This document shows, piece after piece, positions 21,950-33,057 of a DNA stretch of 64,000 nt. Where the stretch lies: positions 13,867,001 through 13,931,000 of the forward strand of contig NC_088914.1 in the NCBI RefSeq assembly GCF_963576675.1, written 5' to 3'. The notes under the pieces are model-generated. The model saw only the letters and a list, made by a program, of their open reading frames with translations. It was not told where the DNA came from and did not search any database. Source of the stretch: Euphorbia lathyris. Its lineage: Eukaryota; Streptophyta; Magnoliopsida; Malpighiales; Euphorbiaceae. Both the position numbers and the translations under genes were made by a program. Position 1 is the first letter of the stretch, and each line of letters opens with the position of its first letter.

Positions 21950-22320
21950 TTATCTAAAATTTTGTCATTTGAACCTATTATCTCTTCATATTTGTATTAT
22001 AAACTATCTCAATTGGTAAAATTCCACCCAATTTGAATGGAGATTTAACGAATCCATATTCCATTAAAATATAGTGATATTTTGACACCTGAACTTAATA
22101 TATAACACATCTCAAAGTTTATTTGTCATATAGATTTTCGTAGATGAAAATAATTAATTGAGTTAAAAAAAAGAGAAAAATTATTAAATATAAGTGTCAA
22201 AATATCGTCACGTATTAATAGAATAATATTTTTTATAAAATCTCTATCTAAATTGGTTGAAATTTTACCAATCGAGATGTACTAAAAAAAACAGAGTCGA
22301 AATGACAAAAAAGTTTAATA
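21950..22320. mobile_element. Foldback MITE-like repeat
   Basis: The left arm (ATTTTGTCATTTGAACC, AACTATCTCAATTGGTAAAA, AATGGAGATTTAACG, AGTGATATTTTGACACCTGA) is matched in inverse order by the right arm (AAGTGTCAAAATATCGTCAC, AATCTCTATCTAAATTGG, ATTTTACCAATCGAGAT, GAAATGACAAAA). Arms are diverged. No TSD found. The remaining sequence 21660-23326 is AT-rich and shows no gene except the RGS1 leader near its end. Confidence 0.55.
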
Positions 22321-22452
22321 GATAAAAAGATTTAAGCCATATAACAAAATAGTGGAAGATATAAATTTCAAACAAAGTCAACACTCTATGGCATACCAAA
22401 GTACAATTTCAATTTTATCCTATGCTATCTAACAACCAAATCATGTTTACTA

Positions 22453-22492
22453 TTGCGTTTTTCTTATCTTTCTAAAGATAAGAAAAACGCAA
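22453..22492. repeat. Perfect 19-bp inverted repeat, 2-nt loop
   Basis: The left arm TTGCGTTTTTCTTATCTTT (22453-22471) and right arm AAAGATAAGAAAAACGCAA (22474-22492) are exact complements separated by CT. The flanks are unremarkable AT-rich DNA. Confidence 0.9.
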
Positions 22493-23160
22493 TCTATATC
22501 TATATATATTTAAAGTTTAGAGCACTTAAGAAATATAATTAAAATCACTATTAAATTTAATTTCACTTCTTATTTTACAAGAAATTTAATTTCAACTTCA
22601 TTATATATCTATATATATATATATGTAGTTATTGCAAATAATAAAGAAAATGATTAACTATAATTAACCTAAGCAGAGTTTTTTTTTTTTTTTAAATGAA
22701 CCTAAGCAGGTTGTTAAAGTAAATTGTCTTACTTACATTATTGCAATCTAGATAATATCAATTAAGGTTGATTTAAGTTTAGATTTATTCACGAGTCTAG
22801 CTGCAATTAATATGTGAAGTGTGGATAAAAAAAATTGAGATTTGATTTTTAAGTTCGAACTGAATCCGTCTAAATTAACAGCGGATTGAATATTTTTATA
22901 CAAAAAAATACATTTTGTTTAATCCAATTTGATCCATGAATCGGTTAATTTAATATAACTTTAAGTCGATTTCGAAAGTGCAATAATTAATTGAGAGAGA
23001 ATTAAATTAAAGTATCTACTAGGCTGGAACTGATTTAACCGATTAATAAATAAAAAAATCAAGCCCTAGATAATTACTAGTATTTGTGAAAGAAAGACAT
23101 ATTGTCTTGATTTTGCCTAAAATTCCAACTAAGTTCGGTTTCAGTCAAAAAAAGACGACA

Positions 23161-23316
23161 ATGAACTCGCATAGCATTCACATATCCAAAGGCAAAGACT
23201 TTTCCCTTTTGCTTCAAAAAAAACTTGGCGACTCGCCAATCTCTAGGCTGGATTTAGATCAGATTGACATGCTTAATCAAATCATATCATATCATTCATT
23301 ACTTAGAGAGCAGTAA
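23161..23316 (+). promoter_or_regulatory. Upstream ORF in the RGS1 leader
   Basis: A 51-codon frame starting ATGAACTCGCATAGC and ending TAA at 23314-23316, ten bases before the RGS1 start. An upstream in-frame Met at 23086 would make it 76 codons. Whether it lies in the mRNA depends on the transcription start, which cannot be seen. Confidence 0.4.
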
Positions 23317-23334
23317 ATGCAGAAGAATGGCTAG
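23317..23334 (+). promoter_or_regulatory. Minimal uORF overlapping the RGS1 start codon
   Basis: ATG CAG AAG AAT GGC TAG begins 10 nt before the RGS1 ATG (23327) and ends inside it, in another frame. Its ATG has a weak context (T at -3, C at +4). The RGS1 ATG has A at -3 and G at +4. Scanning ribosomes would have to leak past it. Confidence 0.6.
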
Positions 23335-26300
23335 CTGCGCAGTGGAAGGAGGCTGTCCCTCCGATTACATAGCTATTTCCTTGGCCACTCTCTCCTTTAT
23401 TGTGTGCGTTTAACCTTTTATTATCACTATTTTCAATTTCAACTTCACTCTTCTTCTTTCCTGCTTTTGATTTACCTGAATTATAACGCAATTATAGCTG
23501 TCTGCCTCCTTCTGTGTGTTTGGGCATGTATTGATTTGACCTAGATAAAGCCTACTTTAATTATGCTCTTTTACCAAGAATATTTAGATTATGTTCTTTC
23601 TTCTGTTTGGTTTGAAACGATTATGTGTTTCTTTTTATGATGATTACCTGTTTGATGATATGCCTTAATGAACTGGAGGGTTATTTTAGTTGCTAGTTTG
23701 TTCAAATTATAAGTTCTTTTGTTTTTTTTTTTATTGATAGTATGAGTTCTTCACTGTGCCTTATTACAGATTAAGCTAAATGAACATGTAGAAGAATTAT
23801 TAGCTTTTTGATGTTTCTTTCATATAAGAGGTCCTTAGATATATGAAAACCCCTTGGTGGAGACAGAGAGAGAGGGGGCATTCTTTAGGTAACTTGAGAT
23901 TGGATTTTAGAACTGGCATTTCAAAGAGTAATAAAGATGGTGGTAATGCATATCAAGTCTAGGGGTTGCATGTAGATGGTGGTAATGCTTTCTGGAAGCT
24001 CAAATTAGGTACTAACAAGCTTGAACGTGGATTAAATTGGGATGATTTGGAGCTATAGCATATCAAGTCTAGGGGTTGCAGAAGAAACTTTAAAATCATG
24101 AATGCTATAATATTATACATCAAACAGCTCTCTTTCTCTCTCTAACTAAGTATTTATCCCAATATAGATTCTCTTATTTGGATTTTTTGTACTTCATAGT
24201 CTATGAGCAAAATTGTGCACTATGAAGATAACTTGCATTCCTTTTGACTAAGTGTGCCATTTTTTCAGGCTTCTTTCATGGACAATTTATCCCTTTTTGA
24301 TCCACAAGGTTCCACGAATTAATGGTAGTGGGTTCTGGATTCCTGTAATTCAAATTTTTGCCAGCTTCAACCTTTTGCTATCGTTAGTGGTAAACTGCAG
24401 ATATTCATGTCCACCTAATTATCCTTCAGCAGCTTCACTGAAAGTTCATTTTCAGCATTTCATTATTGTATTGAACTCATGTTTTCCTCTTCTTCTTGTG
24501 TACAGATGTCTGTCAATCTTCTGGATTTCAGAAAGAGACATTGGTGGCAATCATGCTATATCTGGGCAGGTTATCCTCTTCTCTTCAGTGTTGTTTAGAC
24601 CATTTGAGTTAATGGCTATCATTCAATTTTACTATGTTTTTATTTCTTAGAAGAATATTGATATTTTTTTCGGGTGAAAATGTTCTTCCAGTATGGTTTG
24701 AAGGTCCACTGGGTTTCGGTTTGCTGCTTAGCTCTCGTATAACACAAGCATTCCAGCTGTATTACATATTTGTCAAGTGAGTAGCTACTCATTATAGAAA
24801 TTAAAATGAAAAGTAGAGTTTGTGAGAACATGCTACTGAGTGTAAACAATAATACCAAGCACTGATTTAACTGTGTTTAGCTGGGCCACCATTGTAATTG
24901 GCATTGTAATCACGAAAGGGCAACTGTCTTGTTAACATTTACCTACGTATATTATAAAACCTTGAAAGCTAATGTGTTGCCGCCAATAAACACTTAATGC
25001 TTTGTTGTTTACATGTGACACCTTCAAATCTTTGTCTATTGATGCACTTGGCAAATAAAATCCATTGGACTAGTATTTTTTGTTCTTTTTTATTCCTTCA
25101 AACTTTTTGCTCTAACTATTTGATATTGATAATACAGGAGGCGGTTACCACCAATTAAATCCTATATTTTTCTTCCATTAATTATCTTGCCATGGATTGT
25201 TGGTGCTGCACGTAAGAATCCCATGAACATGAACCATTTTACTTGTCTAATTTATCACATTACTTACCACTAGCAGACCAGTACTTTTCCATATGAATTT
25301 CTTTCAACATGTCACCTTCTCTTCATTGTCATTGCTAGTTTCTGACAAGGATTACCTCATAATATGTAGTTATCCATTCGAAGAAGCCACTGAATCCTCG
25401 TTGCCACATGGGGACTTATTGGATCATTCCAGTTGTGAGCCTTCACACAATCTATATTGCTTCTTTAGTTGGATTCGCAGGGGCAATACGTCATATAGAG
25501 TTCAGGTTTGATGAGCTCAAAGACCTGTGGCAGGGGATACTTGTCTCAGCATTATCTATTGGTACTTTGTTGACTTATATTTTTACAAGGCCCTGTAGTA
25601 GACTTCTTTTATGCTTGAGTAAGGCCTCTTAGCCTGATCAATCAATCATCTAATTGAATGAAAATTGGCAGGGGAAGACTTGCCCCCAATACACCCATGT
25701 GGTGGGACCCCTCCCCAGACCCTCGCTTAGCGAGGACGCGTAGTGTACCGGGCCGCCCCTATAGGCTTAATCATAATATTATATTTTCAACGCTGCTCTT
25801 AGAAATCAAATCTATTTTCTGTGCTTAGCCATTTTGGCTGCTGATTGAGGAGAGTTGCTTTTGTTTTTCTTTTATGTAGGGGCAGATGAATGGTACTCAT
25901 CTGCGCCTCTTGGCTTTCACCTGCTAACTTTCTGCTTTTCTCAACTTGCAGGAGTATGGGTTGTTGCCTATATTTTGAATGAAGTTCACGATAATATCTC
26001 ATGGCTTCAAGTTGCATCTAGATTTTTGCTTTTACTCACGGTATGTTTACGGTCTAATAACCTTAAGAATGTTCACTAACTGATTTGGTGTCATTAGCTA
26101 ATCTGATTTAAGTCTTCGGACTTCAGCTTGTGGATATCACTAACGTTTTTCAGAGCCTGCTTTGCAGGCAAGTATTCTTGTGTTAGCATTCTTCTCTATA
26201 TCAAGCTCACAACCGTTGCTTTCACAAATCAGCTTGAGGAAAAGGGAACCTCTAGAATTTGAATCAATGGGTCAGGCTCTGGGTATACCAGAGAGCGGAA

Positions 26301-28570
26301 TGTTAATGCAAAGAGATCATCCAGCTCCAGTTATAGATCCTAATGAACCACTGGATAAGCTTCTTCTGAATAAAAGATTCCGTCACTCTTTCATGGCATT
26401 CGCAGACAGGTTTCTTGCTAATTCAAATTTGTACTCATTTAACTTGAATAGATATTGAAATTCCCGGAATTTCAAAGTTTGAATACTTTGTCCATATATG
26501 GGTGTTTGTGAAACTTCATACAAATTTAGAAATAAATCAGTAAAATGAATGCATCATTGAAGGGTGAAGTATAATCCTTTCAAAACCATCTTGACTGCAG
26601 TTGTTTGGCCGGTGAGAGTGTTCATTTCTATAACGAAGTGCATGAACGTAGCAAAATTCCTCTAGAAGACACAGTAAGAAGAATCTACATGACACGGCAT
26701 ATCATTGAGAAATATATAGTTGCAGGTTTGTGATGTTTATAAGGTCTAATCTTACTTATTAAATGTACCTTCATTAAACTTGAAAGAAGGTTACTGGAGA
26801 ACATTCAATTTTTCTCTTGTCATACAAAACAACCTAATTTTCCCCTTACGTAGGAACTTTAGATCAATCTAGTTCAATTTTACCCTGTTCTAAGTAGATG
26901 CCAACGAAAATTAGCAACATAATACCTTTGGAAAGGATAAAATTGAGCTAGAATTTCTATCATGGGAGCAAAATTGAACTGTTTTGTATGATGTGGGGAG
27001 AATTGAACTTCCCTAATAACCTTTGAGGCAAACTTGACCCTTATCCCTTGTAAGAATGGTTCACTACAATCACAAAAAATTTATTTCATGCTAAAATAAT
27101 CAATAAACTTGTGGCCATTTTAACATTGTGGCCATTGAACTTCAATTCATAACAATATGGCCATCGAATTTTACACTTTTTAATACCGGTGGCCACTCAA
27201 CACCTCAAAACGACCATTGACGCCTCAAAATAAAAAATTCGGAGATTTAATGAGATTATAAGGAACTTTAATTCTTGAAAATTTTCATTTTGAGGTCATT
27301 TAGGTGTTGTTTGGGTAGGAGAGATAAAGTAAATTTTTAGAGAGAGAAAGCTCCAAAAAATGTGATTTTGGAAAATAAAAAATGTGGTTTCATGGTAAAT
27401 GTCATTCCGAACAACTTTAATTCTTGAATATTTTCATTTTGAGGTCGTTAACGGTCATTTTGAGGAGTTAGTTAAAATTGAGTGGCCACCGATGTTAAAA
27501 AGTGTAAAGTTCAGTGGCCACACCGTTAAAAATTGAAGTTCAGTGGCCATAATGTTAAAATGGGTAACGTTCAGTGGACATGGGTGTAATTTACCCATCA
27601 ATAATCCGGTGTTAATGAAAGCTGAATGGGATGCTATGTCATTATTTCGCCGAGCCAGTGGTGTTCACATGGTCAGTTTGGTCAGTCACCATTACATCTA
27701 GACTTATTAGAATCCCACCTTAGGATGAAATTATTTCATCCTAAGATTCTAATAAGCCTAGATCACAGACCAACACCACTGTTGGCAGAGCTCTTTTCCG
27801 AAACAAGTGTTAGTAGTGGCTGAGATTATGACTCCTAAACTTCATTTTTTTTGACATAAAATCTTTAAACATTATGAGTTAATGATAATTCTTTAGGGAT
27901 TTTATGTGACAGGTGGAACAATGGAGGTAAATATATCATACAGAACCAGACAAGAAATACTAACTACATCAAACCTGTCGCACCCTCATCTCTTCAATAA
28001 GGCAATAAATGAGTTGCTGCAGCTAATGAAAACGGTAGGTTGCTGTACCTTTTGTCTATTAGTAGTGGCTAAAATACATCTATGACCCCTTAACTATAGT
28101 GCTACTAACATTATGACCTTTAAACTTCATTTCGTGACATAAAACGTCCTTGAAATGATGACCTTAAAATAGGTATTTGACTATAGTTTATGCTGATATT
28201 GATCAAACTTGTTCAGTGTAAAGTTCAAATATTTTTATGTCACGAAATGAAGTTTGGGACCGTAATGTTAGTAGTAGTAACTATAGATGTAAGTTACCGT
28301 ATCAGTACACACTGAAGTTAAATGTTTTTTTACTTTTACCCCCTGAAGAATTTAGCAAAAGATTACTGGTCATCAATGTATTTCATCAAATTCAAAGAAG
28401 AAGCAAGTATGAGATCCAACGGGCATGACCTTGAACAGATGACAGCTTGGAACTTCTCACCTAGATTGAGTTCAGTACATGGTGCTGCTGATGATCCTTT
28501 CCATCAAGAATATCCTTTGAAGGTCTCTGCTTCTGATAATCATGATATGGAAACTATCCAAGAATTGTGA
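23327..28570 (+). CDS. RGS1: Regulator of G-protein signalling 1 (7TM-RGS protein)
   Basis: Eleven exons join to 1413 bp, 470 aa: 23327-23403, 24269-24389, 24506-24569, 24692-24776, 25138-25211, 25370-25561, 25952-26040, 26168-26409, 26601-26725, 27913-28034, 28349-28570. All introns are GT-AG and all phases agree. The product starts [20 protein letters not shown] and closely resembles Arabidopsis RGS1 (459 aa). Residues about 1-250 form seven membrane segments (for example [19 protein letters not shown] and [17 protein letters not shown]). The rest is a cytoplasmic RGS box ([66 protein letters not shown]). The tail keeps the PRLSSVHG serine cluster, the kind phosphorylated during endocytosis in Arabidopsis. 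Role known for the family: GTPase accelerator for the G-alpha subunit at the plasma membrane, in sugar and immune signalling. Two uORFs precede it. Confidence 0.95.
23936..24081. repeat. Short direct repeats in RGS1 intron 1
   Basis: GATGGTGGTAATGC occurs near 23936 and 23976, and GCATATCAAGTCTAGGGGTT (continuing GCA) near 23947 and 24058. This is a local duplication inside the intron, with no known function. Confidence 0.7.
25650..25765 (+). mobile_element. 5'-truncated SINE tail (Au-like) in RGS1 intron 6
   Basis: The GC-rich island GTGGTGGGACCCCTCCCCAG followed by ACCCTCGCTTAGCGAGGACG and TAGTGTACCGGGCCGCCCC resembles the 3' part of plant Au-type SINEs. It stands out from the AT-rich intron. 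The tRNA-like head with A and B boxes is missing. Family name from memory. Confidence 0.55.
27090..27600. mobile_element. Foldback MITE in RGS1 intron 9
   Basis: The left arm words GTGGCCATTTTAACATTGTGG, ATTGAACTTCAATT and TTACACTTTTTAATACCGG, GTGGCCACTCAA recur inverted on the right (TTGAGTGGCCACCGATGTT, AAAAAGTGTAAAGTTCAGTG, AATTGAAGTTCAGTGGCCAT, AATGTTAAAATGG). Together they span about 0.5 kb. The CGACC/GGTCG-containing centre holds two copies of AACTTTAATTCTTGAA. TSD not identified. Confidence 0.7.
27645..27790. repeat. Foldback hairpin in RGS1 intron 9
   Basis: Inner arms CTTATTAGAATC and TTAGGATGAAA pair with TTTCATCCTAA and GATTCTAATAAG around a 3-nt loop (stem 27703-27757, small bulge). 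The outer sequences GCCAGTGGTGTT and AACACCACTGTTGGC extend the pairing. Could be a small MITE or a small-RNA precursor; the sequence does not decide. Confidence 0.7.
28068..28297. mobile_element. Foldback MITE in RGS1 intron 10
   Basis: Left arm AAATACATCTATGACC..., AGTGCTACTAACATTATGACC and AAACTTCATTTCGTGACATA are paired by the right arm TATGTCACGAAATGAAGTTT, GGGACCGTAATGTTAGTAGT and AACTATAGATGTAAGTTA. About 230 bp. It lies between exons 10 and 11. A related arm occurs at about 27826-27876. Confidence 0.75.
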
Positions 28571-28784
28571 CCAATTTGAGTATCTTCTTGGTTTTTTTGG
28601 TCAAATTAGTCAAATAGTGGCACATGTTATGCATATGATTCATGGGTTTTTTTGACATGTCATTCGTGTCATTTTGAACTAACTTGACCAAAAATACCGA
28701 GTTTGAAGATCAAATAACTACTCGATATACTAGTTCATTTTTGAACAAATAGGTCCGGCGAGCAAAGTTGAAGGGTCAAATTGA

Positions 28785-29172
28785 TGGGTAATTGCATACG
28801 GTGTTGTACAACTTTTGTCATTTTTCATACTTTGGTGTATAATCTTAATTTTGCACACAAAACTGTATAACATTTTGGTGACCTTTAATTAAAGTGTATA
28901 GTTAGTCAACACGAAGTCAATGTACCACGTAATCAATTTGACATCCAAAAAAGTCAAAATTGCTGATGTGTCAAGTTGACCAGTCAACTTTTTACTTTTA
29001 AAGAGGTAAATTTGCTGATGTGGCACGTTGACTTCGTGTTGACCGGTCACAATTACTGGCTGTACACTTTAGTGGGGGGCCACCAAATTGTTGTACACGC
29101 TTGTGTGCAAAATTAAAAGTGGCACACCAAAGTGTGAATTAGGACAAATGTTGTACACCACGTATATAATTT
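28785..29172. mobile_element. Foldback MITE 0.2 kb downstream of RGS1
   Basis: Left words TGGGTAATTGCATACGGTG, TTGTACAACTTTTGTC, ATACTTTGGTGTATAATCTT, TTTTGCACACAAAACTG and GTCAACACGAAGTCAA return inverted on the right (TTGACTTCGTGTTGAC, TTGTGTGCAAAATTAAAAG, CACACCAAAGTGTGAATTAG, ACAAATGTTGTACACCACG, TAATTTACCC). About 390 bp, no coding sequence. Confidence 0.75.
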
Positions 29173-31714
29173 ACCCCCTAAATTGATCCTTCACGTGGGT
29201 ATTGGATTGATGCATAATGTGTGATCGCCCATGGGATGTTTAAATGCTTGGAAAAATAAGTGAGAAGAGAAAGAAAGGAGAAGTGCATCTGTCTGAAGTG
29301 ACAAAAATCAGTACATGTTCAATAATCATACAGAAGAGAACCATGTTAAGGAGTCAGTAGTCAGTGTAGCCACCTCTAGTCTTAAAGCTGTACAGACAAT
29401 AATCATATTGTATTTACCAATTTACATAACAATATTGTTTTGGGAAAAACTTACATCATGTTTATAAAGTGTGGCACAGTTATAAGTGTTGGAAGACAGC
29501 ATTGCCATTGATTGCAAAGTCAGGTACACTAATGTTTTTAGGCTTATTAATTTTCACCCTCTATTTGTTTAAAAAGTCGATTATTGTTTGTACTTTGAAA
29601 AAGTTTTATTAATCTTTATGAACTTGTTTAAATATATACATTTTGAATTTTCTAAAATTTCTCCGATCACCTAGATTTTAAGGGTAATTTTACACAAACT
29701 AAAGAGGTACGGTAAACATTTTAAATGGCAATTGACTTTTTTTTTTTCTTTTGTACCATATATAAGGATAGGGCTAGGGGTGTATTACGCTGTATTTTTA
29801 ACTTAGTTTGACCATAGTTGTGAAAAAAGCAAAATATGCATTTGGCCACAGTTTAAATGAACTAAAGTTTAAGTTAATAAGTTAAAATCCAATAAAAAAA
29901 ATTTATATTAATCTCTAACATTAAATATGCAGTTGAAAGTGATCTATCACAATTATTAGCTAACTAATATGTTTTTTTTCCCAATTTGTAGATGGGTATA
30001 TGTGATTTTTTTTATTGAAAAAAGAGAAATGAGGTTTTCACGGATTGTAAAACCAATAACTTTTAGGTTGAAATTGTCAATTTGATGTTGGTGAACTAAA
30101 CAATTTGACCTCAAACTTATCAATTTTTCATTAAATTTCTCACTCCACAAATGCAATACCTAAATGACCTCAAACTTAAAAACTAAAAAACTAAAGTTGT
30201 TTTAAAATATTATTTAATTCTTGAACTTTTTTTATTTTGAGATCGTTATTGGCCAAATTTAGCAAAGTCAACCCAAAATGACTAAGGATACGAACTTTGT
30301 AAAAACAAAAAATCCACATATACCAATATAAATGTGATACCACATGAGTTTTAACTGAAATTATTTATTTATTTATTATATTGCTTATATTATATTTTAA
30401 TTAATTATAGCTATAAATGAGTGTATCTCAAATTTCAGAGTTCTTATATTAAACATCCGGTCTTTCATGTCACTCGTAGGATCTCCAATTCACATTTGGA
30501 CACATGTAGTGTGACCCCACGTAATAATTAAAATAGTGGGACCTCTTATAATATATGTGGGTTCGTGTTACATGTGTCAAAATATGTATGGGAGGTTCTC
30601 TATTTGACATGGAGAATCGGATGCTTCTAATAATTTGCCCAAATTTCAAATTGTTCTTAATACGTGATTTTTTAACATAATTTCCTTTTAAATTAATAGT
30701 TTCTCTCCTGATTTTTTATGTTCACTAAAAAACATAAGGGTAAATAGTTATAAGATTTCTATGTTTTTACGTAATACACTAGTTAGTCTTTGTGTTTTTA
30801 AAAATGATTATATAGTCTCTCGGTTTTTATTTTTGTCAACTCTTTAGTCCTTATATTTGAGTGAATACTGAAATTAGACTAAATAAAGGTTAAAATACTA
30901 AAATTACCCTTTACTATATGTTTTAGTAATAAAATATCAATTTTTTCTATTTTATATTTATTTTTTTCTTCGTAATAATAATCTCTCCAATATTAGTAAA
31001 TTGTTTATTAATTTTCATATAATTATAAATTTTAATATAGTAGTGTAGAACTTATTCATGAATGATAAATATTGTAAAAATTATGAAAATAGGAGTAGAA
31101 CTATATAAAATTATAAAAAGTGATTTTTTTTGTGAGAATAAGAAACATATTATTTTTATAATTAATATACACAAGTATAAGAATTTTGGTGTATATATAC
31201 GACACAAACTTCATTAAAACTATTTTGATTAAATTTGAAAATTAGAAGATAAGTTATTTTATTTGTATGTTTTGTATTTTTATATATAAAATTAAATAAA
31301 ATGACTAAATAGTTGATTAAAATAAAATTTAAGAATCTTATAATAATATGATGAATCTAATAGTAAGTTAAGTGAAAATACAAGTACCTTATAATTATTT
31401 ATCCAAAAAATAATATGAAATTTAACAAAAAGTAACTCTAGATTTTTTCGCACTTAAATAAACCTTACTCGTAGTTTATCAAATTTCTTCTAAAAATGTT
31501 AGTTTATCAAGATATTAAAATCCGTTTGTCGGTTCTTTTTTATTTTTTATTGATAGATAATAAATGTTAGTTAAATTTTCCACAAACAAAATCTGTTTCC
31601 AAATTTAACAAATAATTTTTTTATCTCACGGACAAAAAAAAAAAAAAAACAATTCCAAATAATGGAAATAAAAACACAGCCCGTTTATTTTACTTACTGT
31701 TTGCTGTTGCTGTT
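29173..31714. other. AT-rich intergenic region with MITE remains
   Basis: No gene recognised. Two foldback candidates: 30430-30660 (TTATATTAAACATCCGGTC and TCATGTCAC on the left, GACATGGAGAATCGGATGC on the right) and 30738-31402 (GGGTAAATAGTTATAAGAT left; CTTATAATTATTTATCC right). ORFs here are short and compositional. A poly-A run lies near 31635. Confidence 0.5.
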
Positions 31715-31719
31715 ACGGC

Positions 31720-33057
31720 TGTTGGTCCCTTATAACGTTACAAGTATAGTTCCAAGGGGGGGTTAGGAACTATTTAAAAAATTTTGTTAGGGCAGACTTC
31801 TTTTTCGTGAGAAAAAAGGTTTTAACAGCGGCGCTGAGTGAATAGCAAGATACTGGCTTAGTCAACTGGTGACTAGGTCAGTTTCTTTGCTTGAGTCAGG
31901 AGATAGCACTTAGAGTCTATTCCTGAGCTCAGATATTCAATGCGCACAACTCAGCTTGACCTCTTTACTTGGTCAGTTTTTGTTTAAGCAAGCAATAAAT
32001 ATATAAAGGAGTTTAAGGTTAGAAATATGTTACTCAGCAGATTTATCCAGGTTCGGCCTCCAAGCCTACGTCCTGTCCCCGGAACACGTTCCGAGATTTC
32101 GAATTCTCTACTGAGCTCTTTAACGGTAGAGCATCAAACCTTTTACAATCTTAGAAACTGAGTATAACAAGAGTACCTTCATATATACCTCTACTCAATC
32201 CTAATCTCTCGCTGAGTACTATAACCGAGTACTCAGCCTCTCCTTTCTAATCTCTAGAAATGATAAGTGTTTGTCATAAACAACGATTGCTAAGACACTT
32301 TAGATGATTGAATAATCACTCTAGACTTTTACACAAAAGATATGAAATTTGGTGTAAGATTGCTTTGCTTTTTCTTACAGAACTTTGAGTAGAATTTTGG
32401 TCAGCGTAATGGCTTGATCAAGTTCTGTATGGAATGAAGCAACTGAAGGGCTCTATTTATAGAGACGTCTGAGGCATCGGTCATTTTGAATTTCGAAATA
32501 ACCGTTGGAGGGAAACGGCTTCCTATCGTTGTCACCCAGTCTTGCTCAGAGCTCTCGGCCAATCAGATTTGAGTATCTTCTGTCCTCGGTCAGCTTTTGG
32601 TCAGCTCGGCAGAATGTCTCTCCATTTATGGTAAGGTCAACTAGACAGCATTCTGTGTCTTCTGAACTTTACCCAAAGTGGAAACACTTTGTCTGGAAGT
32701 TGTTCTTGCTCAGCTGCTGTCTTGTACTCTTTGTCGAATCAACTCAGCAGCTTCGTCCCGAAGTTGTTCCACGAAGGTCTTCTTAATCCTTCTTCTGCTG
32801 AGCTGCGTTTTGTACATAACGACAGCGTTTTGATATACGCAGGCCGAGTTGCCTTAAACTGTTTGACTTGGGCTTTGACTTCCGTATTGGGCTTTGGGCC
32901 TTTTAATCTTTGTGTCTTATAAACAATTTAACTCAACATTGAACAAACACATTAGTAGAATAAATCAAAGCATTTAAACTTAGTGTGTTTAGAATATTTT
33001 TTAATTACTCTTAAACAATTTTGTCAAATCAAAATTATGTGGAAATGTGTTTCAACA
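31720..33057 (-). repeat. Element 1 3' LTR (left)
   Basis: Runs from TGTTGGTCCCTTATAACG to GTGTTTCAACA. It carries a minus-strand TATAAATA (complement of 32454-32461) and palindromic blocks such as CTGAGTACT/AGTACTCAG (32212-32236) and TAGTTCC/GGAACTA around a G7 run (31747-31772). ORFs inside (for example near 32505) are LTR noise shared with the right LTR. Confidence 0.93.

Noticed and set aside
24640..24858. Minus-strand ORFs within the RGS1 gene (24640, 25799)
   Set aside because: Overlap confirmed RGS1 exons and introns; no independent evidence.
32505..32786. 93-aa plus-strand ORF, repeated at 42638
   Set aside because: Lies wholly in the antisense of the Sirevirus LTR and is duplicated only because the LTRs are. 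No protein family recognised.
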